Source: Treponema sp. UBA1233
Lineage (GTDB): Bacteria; Spirochaetota; Spirochaetia; Treponematales; Treponemataceae
Length of the DNA: 64,000 nt
Assembly (NCBI GenBank): GCA_002309305.1
Contig: DBWR01000070.1
Coordinates: 89,156 to 153,155 of the forward strand
Reading direction: 5' to 3'
Shown: positions 11,575 through 19,786 of the stretch, one piece after another
Position numbering within the stretch: the first letter of the stretch is position 1
Layout of the letters: each line of letters begins with the position of its first letter
Notes under the pieces: model-generated
The model's database searches: none
The model's input: only the letters and a program-made list of their open reading frames with translations
What the model was told of the DNA's origin: nothing
Position numbers and translations under genes: made by a program

Positions 11575-12552
11575 ATGAATTACAATAATAAAATCTTTGT
11601 TGCCGGTCACCGGGGGCTTGTTGGGGGGGCAATCCTCCGCTGCCTGCAGGAAAAGGGATACACAAACATAATCACGAGGACACACAAAGAACTGGATCTT
11701 TTGAATCAGGCGGCTGTAAATGAATTCTTTGCATCCGAAAAGCCTGAGTATGTCTTTTTGGCGGCGGCTCATGTTGGCGGAATAGGGGCCAACTCTACCT
11801 ATCCGGCTGACTTCATATATCAGAATATGGTTATCGGCTTTAATGTTGTTGAGGCGGCTAGGGTAAATGGGGTAAAAAAACTGATGAACCTTGGCTCAAC
11901 CTGCATTTATCCCAAAATGGCCGAGCAGCCGATTAAGGAAGAATCCCTTCTGACAGGACCACTGGAGCCTACCAACGATGCATATGCACTTGCAAAAATA
12001 AGCGTGATAAAGCTTTGTACTGCTTATAATAAACAGTATGGCACCAACTATCTAAGCGTGATGCCGACAAACCTCTACGGTCTGGGGGATAACTATGAGC
12101 TTCAGGGAAGCCATGTTTTTCCTGCGATGATACGCAAATTCTACGAAGCGAAGGCAAGCGGTGAGGATGTGGTTCACCTCTGGGGTGACGGTTCTCCTCT
12201 CCGTGAATTCCTTTATGCAGGGGATCTTGCGGATGCAGTGGTTTATCTTATGGAAAACAAGAACGCCCAGGACCTTCGCACCCCGACTGGAGACTTTGTG
12301 AATGTAGGAACCGGACGGGAATGCACGATAAGGGAACTGGCTGAAACAATAGAAGACGTCGTTTATGCCGATGTCCGTAAGGGTGGACGCAAGTGCAGGA
12401 TGGAATGGGACCCGTCAAAACCAAACGGCACCCCACGAAAGCTTTGTGACGTGACAAGGCTAAATGCATTGGGCTGGAAGGCAAAGGTTGATGTGCGCGA
12501 GGGAATAAAAATCGCCTATGATGATTTCCTCCATGGGAATGTAAGAAAATAA
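11575..12552 (+). CDS. fcl: GDP-L-fucose synthase
   Basis: The 325-residue SDR protein opens IFVAGHRGLVGGAILRCL, the NADP site of the Fcl/WcaG group. It has AAAHVGGIGANSTYPADFI near residue 62, the family-specific GSTCIYPKMAEQPIKEESLL near 107 and a YALAKISVIKLC catalytic YXXXK near 136. It performs epimerisation and reduction of GDP-4-keto-6-deoxymannose to GDP-L-fucose, completing the pathway begun by gmd. Full length. The intruding four-helix-bundle gene between gmd and fcl does not disrupt either. Confidence 0.96.
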   Translation: MNYNNKIFVAGHRGLVGGAILRCLQEKGYTNIITRTHKELDLLNQAAVNEFFASEKPEYVFLAAAHVGGIGANSTYPADFIYQNMVIGFNVVEAARVNGVKKLMNLGSTCIYPKMAEQPIKEESLLTGPLEPTNDAYALAKISVIKLCTAYNKQYGTNYLSVMPTNLYGLGDNYELQGSHVFPAMIRKFYEAKASGEDVVHLWGDGSPLREFLYAGDLADAVVYLMENKNAQDLRTPTGDFVNVGTGRECTIRELAETIEDVVYADVRKGGRKCRMEWDPSKPNGTPRKLCDVTRLNALGWKAKVDVREGIKIAYDDFLHGNVRK

Positions 12553-12557
12553 GATAT

Positions 12558-14093
12558 ATGCATTTTTCAAGAATACAGAAAAATAAATTGCATTTTTATA
12601 CGAAAGCTGCCAGAAATTTGACGGAAGAAGAGCTTGATGCAATATCAGATTTGTTTTCTGAAAATTATGGAAAGTATAGTTTAGCAAATAAAAATGAATC
12701 TCTAAGAGGTAAGCAGATATCTCTTAAACCAAGTTATTATAAAAGATACATGGTTTCAAATGATTATACCTATGTTGCCCTTGCATATTACGATGATGTT
12801 CTTGTTGGTCAGGCTTTTTATGTTGTTGAAAATTTCAAACAGGGTAATGCGACATGGGTAATACAGCTTGTTGTAAAAAAGGAGTTCCGGAAAAACCAAA
12901 TTGCCAAGAAGCTTTTGTTTTCCATATGGGGATTCTCCAATGATTATGCATGGGGGCTGGCGACAACAAATCCTCTTACAATAAAAACTTTGGAATCGGC
13001 AACCTTGAGAAAGGTTTCATTAACAAAAATGAAACAGAATATCAAGGTAATAAAACAATTGTCAAGCAAAGTGAATTTTATTTCCCAAGAAGAAATATTC
13101 ATCACGGAGAACAATTCTGTGGTAAATTCCAGCTATTATGTCAGCCATGATGATATTCCTAATTATATCTCAAAATATGGAGATGAATGGGTTTTCGGAA
13201 ATCTGGAGGAAGGCTTTGAATGGCTTGCATTTACTTTTAGGGGACAGGAAATAAAGAAGCTTTCAAAACAGGATTTTGATAATTTTATTGAGTATTCTGA
13301 AAGCAGATTGATAGATGCTTATTCAAGAATGGAGATGATAACTCAGCCATGGACAAAGCATACAGCAGAAGAGATTGAGTTCATAAAGCAATACATTTCG
13401 GATAAATCAGCCCGTATAATGGATATGGGGTGTGGGACTGCAAGACATATAGCGGAATTATACAAACAAGGATACAAAAATATAAATGGATATGATTTTT
13501 CTGAAAATTTGATTACCCAGGCAAAAAAGAATTATCCTGAAATCCAGGACAATCTTTCAATTAGCGATTGTAGAAATCTTAAGTGTAAGAGCAAAGCTGA
13601 TGTCATTTTATGTCTTTATGACGTTATAGGTTCTTTTCCCAAAGAGAAAGACAACATAAATATAATAAAGGCTGCTAGACGAAACTTGAAAAAAAATGGC
13701 ATTTTTATTTGTTCTGTCATGAATATGCATCTTACAGAAAACATATGCAAATACAAATTTGATGTCTATTCTGATCCTAAAAGGCTTTTCAAATTAAGGG
13801 CATCACAAATAATGCAAAAATCAGGGAATATTTTTAATCCTGAAAATTTTGTAATAGATACAAAGACGGGACTTGTATTCAGAAAGGAGATATTTAAAGA
13901 TGATGGCTTTTTGGATTCTGAATACATTATTCGCGATAAACGTTATAGGCTGAATGAGATAAAATCTTTGTTAAAGGAAAATGGTTTTATTGTTCTTGAT
14001 TCTCGTTTTGTTCGAGCTGGAAGGTTTGACAATCCTCTAAAAGCCACGGACTTGGATGCAAAAGAAATATTAATAGTTGCAAGAAAGAAATAG
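12558..14093 (+). CDS. Fusion of a GNAT acetyltransferase and a SAM-dependent methyltransferase
   Basis: The 511-residue product appears to have two domains. Residues about 20-170 look like a GNAT fold, with VVKKEFRKNQIAKKLL at 105-120 in the place of the acetyl-CoA loop. Residues about 270-511 form a class I methyltransferase with motif I at 289-297 (DMGCGTARH) and LYDVIGSF later. The codon and base use is AT-rich, unlike the preceding gmd and fcl. It sits immediately before wzm. In ABC-transporter-dependent O-antigen systems a methyltransferase can cap the growing chain and set its length, so a chain-terminating role is an attractive guess. No clear ribosome binding site precedes the ATG. 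Confidence 0.75.
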   Translation: MHFSRIQKNKLHFYTKAARNLTEEELDAISDLFSENYGKYSLANKNESLRGKQISLKPSYYKRYMVSNDYTYVALAYYDDVLVGQAFYVVENFKQGNATWVIQLVVKKEFRKNQIAKKLLFSIWGFSNDYAWGLATTNPLTIKTLESATLRKVSLTKMKQNIKVIKQLSSKVNFISQEEIFITENNSVVNSSYYVSHDDIPNYISKYGDEWVFGNLEEGFEWLAFTFRGQEIKKLSKQDFDNFIEYSESRLIDAYSRMEMITQPWTKHTAEEIEFIKQYISDKSARIMDMGCGTARHIAELYKQGYKNINGYDFSENLITQAKKNYPEIQDNLSISDCRNLKCKSKADVILCLYDVIGSFPKEKDNINIIKAARRNLKKNGIFICSVMNMHLTENICKYKFDVYSDPKRLFKLRASQIMQKSGNIFNPENFVIDTKTGLVFRKEIFKDDGFLDSEYIIRDKRYRLNEIKSLLKENGFIVLDSRFVRAGRFDNPLKATDLDAKEILIVARKK

Positions 14094-14131
14094 AGCTTTT
14101 TAAGATTAAAGATTAAGGATATTTTGACTGT

Positions 14132-15004
14132 ATGATGGAAAAAGATAGTATTACAAAAAATGATGATGCTCAGTGGACAAAGGTAATTACCGCAAAGAGG
14201 CGGCTTTTGGACCTGCACCTTAAGGATGTGTGGGATTACCGCTACCTTATAAAAAGGTTCATAAAGCGTGATTTTGTGGTCCAGTACAAGCAGACTATTC
14301 TGGGACCCTTGTGGTATGTCATACAGCCGCTACTGTCATCCATCATGTACATCTTTGTCTTCGGTAATCTGGCCGGAATAGGTACGGACGGGGTGCCTTC
14401 GATTCTGTTTTACTTCGGCGGAACAATGCTTTGGACCTTTTTTACGGGTACAGTTTTGGGGGGATCAAATGTATTCCTTAATAACAAGGATGTATTCGGA
14501 AAGGTTTATTTCCCCAGGCTTACCGTTCCAATAAGCATAGCGGCAGGACTTGTCATAAAGCTTTTGATTCAATTTGCCCTCTTGGTCTGCATATACCTTT
14601 ACCTTATCATTCGGGGTGTCCATGTTTATCCGACATGGTGGGCTTTTTCGTTCCCGCTCATCGTCCTATGGATTGGAGTTTTGGGAACGAGTCTGGGGCT
14701 TATCATTTCCTCCCTTACGACAAAATACCGCGACCTAAAGCTGGTTGTTGATTTTGGAATTCAGCTTGCCATGTATGCGACTCCTGTGGTTTACCCCCTG
14801 AGTGAGGCTCCAAAGAAATTCTTCTGGCTCTTTTACATAAATCCCATGAGTGCTCCGATTGAAACATTCCGAATCTGCTTTTATGGGGCCGGCTCTGTTC
14901 CGCTTTCAATGATTCTAATAAGCCTGGGAACCACCTTCCTTCTGGCATTCCTGGGCCTGGTCCTCTTTACCCGCAACGAACGCAACTTTGTGGATGTGAT
15001 TTAG
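14132..15004 (+). CDS. wzm: O-antigen/polysaccharide ABC transporter permease
   Basis: The 290-residue ABC-2 type permease has an N-terminal amphipathic region (KDVWDYRYLIKRFIKRDFVVQYKQTILGPLWYVIQP) followed by six predicted membrane helices. That pattern is typical of Wzm/TagG/RfbA-type exporters. It pairs with the ATPase Wzt at 16032 to export the lipid-linked polysaccharide across the inner membrane. The pair is normally contiguous; here about 1 kb, holding a gene relic and a toxin-antitoxin pair, separates them. Confidence 0.93.
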   Translation: MMEKDSITKNDDAQWTKVITAKRRLLDLHLKDVWDYRYLIKRFIKRDFVVQYKQTILGPLWYVIQPLLSSIMYIFVFGNLAGIGTDGVPSILFYFGGTMLWTFFTGTVLGGSNVFLNNKDVFGKVYFPRLTVPISIAAGLVIKLLIQFALLVCIYLYLIIRGVHVYPTWWAFSFPLIVLWIGVLGTSLGLIISSLTTKYRDLKLVVDFGIQLAMYATPVVYPLSEAPKKFFWLFYINPMSAPIETFRICFYGAGSVPLSMILISLGTTFLLAFLGLVLFTRNERNFVDVI

Positions 15005-15014
15005 GCTTTTATTA

Positions 15015-15154
15015 TGTCATATAGGAATCTTACTGATATACAGAAAAAAGACCTCCTGACAAAAATTACCTGGGACTATATTAAGACAAAATCCTGAAGA
15101 TATTGAAGGACTTCGATCTTCCCTTCTATTTGATAGGAGGAACCGCACAAGGTT
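15015..15154 (+). pseudogene. Remnant of an AbiEii-type nucleotidyltransferase module
   Basis: An ATG at 15015 gives MSYRNLTDIQKKDLLTKITW then DYIKTKS and a stop. A second frame entering at about 15089 reads ILKDFDLPFYLIGGTAQG and then stops. The FYLIGGTA string resembles the nucleotide-binding start of AbiEii/MenT-type toxins (usually YLTGGTAL). The two pieces look like the start of one gene joined to part of its neighbour by a deletion. Only fragments remain, so the assignment is tentative. Confidence 0.4.
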
Positions 15155-15163
15155 GATAGAAAC

Positions 15164-15192
15164 TTGACAGTTTTTATGGCTATTAATATAAT
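15164..15192 (+). promoter_or_regulatory. Perfect consensus promoter of the toxin-antitoxin pair
   Basis: TTGACA (15164-15169), 17-nt spacer, TATAAT (15187-15192): exact consensus. The predicted start is about 15199, followed by AAGGAGGT (15213-15220) and the ATG at 15226. It would also drive wzt unless transcription ends before it. Confidence 0.85.
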
Positions 15193-15225
15193 GTATCTAT
15201 ATAAATGGGTTGAAGGAGGTTTGAT

Positions 15226-15399
15226 ATGTCTACAGCAAGTATCAGAAAACCGATGATTATTACATCGGAAAAGTCTGCTAAAGTTATAGCTGATGTATTG
15301 GAAATGACTCCAAAGACAACAAATAATAAAATATATCCTCAATCTGTTAAGGAGATTAAAGGCAAAACTATTCTTGGGCTTCTAAAGAGGGCAAAATGA
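15226..15399 (+). CDS. Small protein, predicted antitoxin of the adjacent GNAT toxin
   Basis: This 57-residue basic protein (MSTASIRKPMIITSEKSAKV at the start, LLKRAK at the end) has a full AAGGAGGT binding site and a perfect promoter. Its stop overlaps the start of the GNAT gene as ATGA. A short upstream partner, four-base overlap and strong own promoter are the usual layout of a type II toxin-antitoxin operon. It lacks the ribbon-helix-helix pattern of known TacA/AtaR antitoxins as far as I can see, so the antitoxin call rests on arrangement. Confidence 0.7.
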   Translation: MSTASIRKPMIITSEKSAKVIADVLEMTPKTTNNKIYPQSVKEIKGKTILGLLKRAK

Positions 15400-15992
15400 T
15401 TTCTATAACTGTAGCTGGAAAGTCATTTTCTATAATTCGTTTGAATGAGCTTTCAGATAATGATGAGTTTTCAGCAGTTAAGAACATCATTTCAGATTTT
15501 GAGTGTCCGTTAAATGATGAGGTCGAGGAATTCTTAAAATACAATGCTTTGGATTTCTCTGTTAGGAATCAAGCTGTTTCTTATTTGATCTTTTATGATG
15601 ATAAATTCGTTGCATATTTTACTCTTGCGAATAAGCTTCTCCAGGTCCAAAAAGATAAAATATCTAAGACAGTGTTAAAAAGATTGCTTAGAAATGCAGA
15701 AGACACTGGCGAAGACTTTTTAAATGTCCCGGCAATTCTTGTTGCACAATTAGGAAAGAATTATAATAACGGCAATAATAAATGTATTGATGGTGAAGAA
15801 TTGCTTTGTATAATCAATTATTTTGTAAAAAGTGTACAGTCTTTAATAGGCGGTGCCGTATATTTTCTTGAATGTGATTCTGATAAGAACAAAGTAATAA
15901 AATTCTATGAAGACAATGGCTTTGTTCTTTTTTCAAGCAGGAAAACAAAATCGAAAAAAACAAAATTATTACAGTTCATGAAGAAAATATAA
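15396..15992 (+). CDS. GNAT-fold acetyltransferase, predicted toxin
   Basis: The 198-residue product has the pattern of TacT/AtaT-like GNAT toxins: VSYLIFYDDKFVAYFTLAN near residue 61, VPAILVAQLGKNYNNGNNK near 108, and VYFLECDSDKNKVIKFYEDN then GFVLF near 152-175. Known members acetylate the amino group of charged tRNAs and block translation. The acetyl-CoA loop has KNYNNGNNKCIDGE where active enzymes have a Q/RXXGXG/A motif, so activity should be tested. The C-terminus is very lysine-rich. It is lodged between wzm and wzt with its putative antitoxin. Confidence 0.75.
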   Translation: MISITVAGKSFSIIRLNELSDNDEFSAVKNIISDFECPLNDEVEEFLKYNALDFSVRNQAVSYLIFYDDKFVAYFTLANKLLQVQKDKISKTVLKRLLRNAEDTGEDFLNVPAILVAQLGKNYNNGNNKCIDGEELLCIINYFVKSVQSLIGGAVYFLECDSDKNKVIKFYEDNGFVLFSSRKTKSKKTKLLQFMKKI

Positions 15993-16031
15993 AAGAATTA
16001 TATATCAAGAACTGTATTGAGGTAAGTTTTA

Positions 16032-17267
16032 ATGACCAACGACATCGCAATAAAAGTAGAAAACCTCTCAAAATACTATCGTTTGGGTGTGATAAACAAC
16101 GGGACCCTTTTCCGCGATATACAGAGCTGGTGGGCAAGAAAGAGGGGAAAGGATGACCCTCATGCTAAGATTGGAAGCAAGTATGATCCCACTGCGGAGG
16201 GGTTCTGGGCGCTAAAGGACTTAAATTTTGAGATAAAGAAGGGCGACAGGGTTGGCATCATCGGACACAACGGAGCCGGAAAATCAACCCTTCTCAAGCT
16301 TTTAAGTCAGATAACAAGTCCGACGGAAGGTAATATAAAAATCAACGGAAAAATTGCGAGCCTTCTGGAAGTAGGAACCGGATTCCATCCTGAGATGACG
16401 GGCCGAGAGAACATCTACATGAACGGTGCCATCCTTGGCATGAAGCACGATGAGATTGACAAGAAGGTAAACGACATAATTGAGTTCTCTGAAATAGGCG
16501 AGCATATCGACACTCCTGTAAAAAGGTACTCCAGCGGTATGTATGTAAGACTTGCCTTTGCGGTTGCGGCCCATCTTGATAGTGATATTTTGATTGCAGA
16601 CGAGGTGCTTGCGGTCGGTGATGCTGCTTTTCAGAAGAAGGCTTTGGGGAAGATGAACGAGCTGAGCTCCGGTGAGGGACGGACGGTTTTGTTTGTGTCG
16701 CACAATATGGCGCAGGTAAAGAATCTGTGCAACAAGGGGATTGTGCTGGAGAAGGGAAAGATTGTTAAAAGCGGGGAGATTGAGGAGTGTATTCATTCAT
16801 ATCTAAATTATACAGATAATTTTAATTACAATTGTTGGAAGAATAACGGTTTATACAATAATGAGTATTTTTCACCACTTTCTTTAAGGGTTTTGGAGCC
16901 AAATGGCAATATGGTTTCAGGTGAATTAATTCCAAATGCAAAATACAAAATTGAACTTGTTTATTCTGTAAAAAGAATTGAAAGATTTGTAGATTTTTGG
17001 ATACTATTTCGTATTGGTGATACTGAAATATTTAGAATTTATGAAATGAATCCAGGTCAACATGTTAATTCGGATGGTTTTGCTGTGTGTAGCTATGATA
17101 TTCCACAATATTATGTTTTAAATGGTATGGAATATGAGGTCTTATTAGGTGCTTCTATAAAAAATACAAAATGGATCATAAATCCTTTTAATAAAGATGT
17201 TGTTTTTAAAATTAAAATCAAGTTTCAAAAAGAGATTCTGCCTGATAGTTTTTTAATTATGAAATAA
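16032..17267 (+). CDS. wzt: O-antigen/polysaccharide ABC transporter ATP-binding protein with C-terminal substrate-binding domain
   Basis: The 411-residue product has a nucleotide-binding domain at about 1-250: Walker A GHNGAGKST, signature YSSGMYVRLAFAVA, Walker B DILIADEVLAVGD, then an SHN switch. A C-terminal beta-sandwich-type domain follows at about 255-411, as in Wzt proteins that recognise the capped end of their O-antigen. Base composition changes abruptly at about 16,790: the ATPase part is clearly richer in GC than the C-terminal part, which resembles the AT-rich genes downstream. That suggests exchange of the specificity domain together with the cassette. A GAGGT site precedes the ATG. 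Confidence 0.93.
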   Translation: MTNDIAIKVENLSKYYRLGVINNGTLFRDIQSWWARKRGKDDPHAKIGSKYDPTAEGFWALKDLNFEIKKGDRVGIIGHNGAGKSTLLKLLSQITSPTEGNIKINGKIASLLEVGTGFHPEMTGRENIYMNGAILGMKHDEIDKKVNDIIEFSEIGEHIDTPVKRYSSGMYVRLAFAVAAHLDSDILIADEVLAVGDAAFQKKALGKMNELSSGEGRTVLFVSHNMAQVKNLCNKGIVLEKGKIVKSGEIEECIHSYLNYTDNFNYNCWKNNGLYNNEYFSPLSLRVLEPNGNMVSGELIPNAKYKIELVYSVKRIERFVDFWILFRIGDTEIFRIYEMNPGQHVNSDGFAVCSYDIPQYYVLNGMEYEVLLGASIKNTKWIINPFNKDVVFKIKIKFQKEILPDSFLIMK

Positions 17268-17300
17268 ATTTGGTGAGAATTTTTTTTTTAGGAAATAAAT

Positions 17301-18836
17301 ATGCCGAATATTTTTGTTTTTTCTAAAAATTTAAAACTTTCTTCTTTTTCTTTGATAGCCAATCAATTTAAAAAGGCAGATAGTAATATTTTTATCACAA
17401 CACATTTTTTATTTCAAAATGAAAGAGAAGAATTGGATTCTATGGTTAATAATACTAGCTATTACACTTTTTCTGATTTTCTAACTGATGAAGCGGCAAA
17501 AAATTGTGATATTAATTCATTTGATTCTAATAATTTAAACTTAAATGACTATTATTCCAATATTAAGAGAAATAAAAATTTATTGGTGCTAGAAAAAGTT
17601 AAAAAAAGCTTCTCTGAATACTCAGGTTTTGTATTATCAGATGATTTAGGCATAGAAGAGTATGTATGGCTTGATGCTGGTTTTATTCCTATTTCGGGAC
17701 AATATTATTATAATACTTCAAGAAAAAATGATGATAAGGATGGAATTTGTTTCATAAAAAAAATTAGAAAAGCTTTAAGTTATTCAAAATTATTGGAAAA
17801 ACTTTATCATTTCCTTAAAATGAAGTTAAAGTTGTGTAAGAATAGAACTAAAAAAACTATTGTTCCTGTTGAAGTATTTTTGCAGAATGAGAAAAAATAT
17901 ATATTTATTGGAAAACTACAACGTTTGTTACCTTATTTGAATATTTCATTGACAACATGTGAAAAAGAAAAGGAAAAAGTTAACAAGAAGAAGTATTATA
18001 CTTCAAAAGAAAATGTCATTTATATTATGACTATGCATGAAGCTGGTACAATCTCAATTCCAGACTCTCCAGAATACGATGTAAGATTTGTTCAAGATGG
18101 TTATTTACCTCCTAATTATTCTGCTTTAAACTTAAGGTTTAAGCCCGCCAATGTAAAGTATTATGCATTAGACAAAATTGGTAAAATGGCTTATGAGGCT
18201 CAGAATGTTCCAGTTGAAATCTTACCTTTCAGAAAAAAGAACTATTTACCTAAACCAGATTTTTCAGTTAAATTGAAAAAAGTTCTTATTACTGCTACTT
18301 GTGCAGGACCCTGGTCAGCACTTATAAATCCTAGTGATGATGATATATTAGTAGACGCTATTGTTAAATCTGCAAAGAAATATCCTGATATTACATTTGT
18401 TTATCGTCCACATCCAGCCTGTGTTCATCCTATGCATACAGGTGTTAATACCATTAATAGAATTGCTGAATATTTTGAGTATACAAAACTTCAAAATTTG
18501 AAACTTTCAACTAATATACCACAGCAAAATATGCAGTCATTTTCACTTACATTCTCAAATACAAGTTTAATAGAAGATATAAAAGAAGCAGATTTAATCA
18601 TAAGTGAGTATTCACATTCCCTTATTGAAGGGGCTGAAATAGGAAAATTATTTGCAACTGTGAATTTAACGAAACGAAGAAATTTTTATGAGGCTATAAC
18701 CGATTTAGGATTTCCTCATTGTAAAACAATCAATGAACTTTGGGATTTTATAGATAATGTTAATTCTCAAGATTTTATAAATAAATATACTCAAGCAATA
18801 AATAATTACAATGTTATGCTCGATATGGAGGAATAA
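17301..18836 (+). CDS. TagF-like (CDP-alcohol phosphotransferase of GT-B fold) protein
   Basis: I recognise no exact family for this 511-residue protein. The C-terminal part (about 325-511) has VYRPHP at 367-372 and DLIISEYSHSLIEGAEIGK at 431-449. These match the pattern of CDP-glycerol glycerophosphotransferases (RPHP, then D-X-(I/L)-I-(S/T)-(D/E)-Y-S-S). The N-terminal 250 residues are divergent and lysine/asparagine-rich. With a cytidylyltransferase at 19787 in the same run of genes, a transferase forming a phosphodiester link from a CMP/CDP-activated donor is reasonable. It is also a candidate for the missing transferase that would use CMP-aminoethylphosphonate. Strongly AT-rich. Confidence 0.6.
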   Translation: MPNIFVFSKNLKLSSFSLIANQFKKADSNIFITTHFLFQNEREELDSMVNNTSYYTFSDFLTDEAAKNCDINSFDSNNLNLNDYYSNIKRNKNLLVLEKVKKSFSEYSGFVLSDDLGIEEYVWLDAGFIPISGQYYYNTSRKNDDKDGICFIKKIRKALSYSKLLEKLYHFLKMKLKLCKNRTKKTIVPVEVFLQNEKKYIFIGKLQRLLPYLNISLTTCEKEKEKVNKKKYYTSKENVIYIMTMHEAGTISIPDSPEYDVRFVQDGYLPPNYSALNLRFKPANVKYYALDKIGKMAYEAQNVPVEILPFRKKNYLPKPDFSVKLKKVLITATCAGPWSALINPSDDDILVDAIVKSAKKYPDITFVYRPHPACVHPMHTGVNTINRIAEYFEYTKLQNLKLSTNIPQQNMQSFSLTFSNTSLIEDIKEADLIISEYSHSLIEGAEIGKLFATVNLTKRRNFYEAITDLGFPHCKTINELWDFIDNVNSQDFINKYTQAINNYNVMLDMEE

Positions 18837-18841
18837 AGAAA

Positions 18842-19771
18842 TTGTCTGATTACTTGATTACTGGAGCAGCAGGGTTTATAGGTTCTCATTTGGCAAAAAA
18901 ATTAGCTGATGAAGGAAATAGAATTACAGTTATAGATAATCTCTCTACGGGAAATATGGCAAATATTCTGTGGAAGGGGGAATTCATTGAAGGCGATGAT
19001 TTTAATCCTAAAGTAATCCAAAAACTTAATAATAAAAAATTTGATGCTATTTTTCATATAGCAGGACAAAGCAGTGGTGAAATCAGTTTTGAAAATCCTA
19101 TTTATGATTTGAATTGCAATGCCGCTTCAACACTAATTCTTCTTGATTATGCTAAAAGGACAGGGTGTAAAAGATTTGTTTATGCATCATCTATGAGTGT
19201 CTATGGAGATGAGAACAAAGGTTCTGTAAATGAAGTGAATGGTGTTTTGAAACCAAAAAGTTTCTACGCAGTTGGAAAGATTGCTAGTGAACATTATATG
19301 CGAATTTATTCGCAATATGGAATTCGTTCAACAGCATTGAGATTTAATAACACTTATGGTTCTGGACAAAATATGGAAAATCTAAAACAAGGAATGGTAT
19401 CTATATTCCTTGCCCAAGCAGTAAAAAAACATCATATCATTGTGAAAGGAGATAAAAACAGATTTAGAGATTTTGTTCATGTAGATGATACTGTGAGAGC
19501 CATTATTATGGCTGCAAATGGAAATGAGCCAGAGTTATATAATTTTTATAATGTCGCTACAAATAAAAAAACAACTTGTGAAGAATTAATTGGTGTGATG
19601 AAAAAATATTTACCATTCGAAATCTCTGTAGAATATACTGGCAATACGCCTGGGGATCAATATGGTATTTACTGCGATTATTCAAAAATTGAAAATGCAT
19701 TGGGGTGGAAACCAGAAATAAGCCTTGATATGGGAATAAAAGAAATGTGTGAATGGGCTTTAAAGCTTTAA
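18842..19771 (+). CDS. NAD-dependent epimerase/dehydratase (extended SDR)
   Basis: The 309-residue product opens LITGAAGFIGSHLAKKLA (Rossmann GXXGXXG) with VIDNLSTGN after it. It has a SSMSVYGDENKG region and the catalytic SFYAVGKIASEHY (YXXXK) near residue 142. It belongs to the UDP-glucose/UDP-GlcNAc 4-epimerase-like group. A TTG start at 18842 is chosen because GGAGG lies about 9 nt upstream and the Rossmann motif begins at residue 6; no ATG fits. The gene follows the TagF-like gene after 5 nt. Substrate unknown; it could be a CMP- or NDP-linked sugar of the cassette. Confidence 0.85.
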   Translation: MSDYLITGAAGFIGSHLAKKLADEGNRITVIDNLSTGNMANILWKGEFIEGDDFNPKVIQKLNNKKFDAIFHIAGQSSGEISFENPIYDLNCNAASTLILLDYAKRTGCKRFVYASSMSVYGDENKGSVNEVNGVLKPKSFYAVGKIASEHYMRIYSQYGIRSTALRFNNTYGSGQNMENLKQGMVSIFLAQAVKKHHIIVKGDKNRFRDFVHVDDTVRAIIMAANGNEPELYNFYNVATNKKTTCEELIGVMKKYLPFEISVEYTGNTPGDQYGIYCDYSKIENALGWKPEISLDMGIKEMCEWALKL

Positions 19772-19786
19772 TAAAAGGAGACAATA

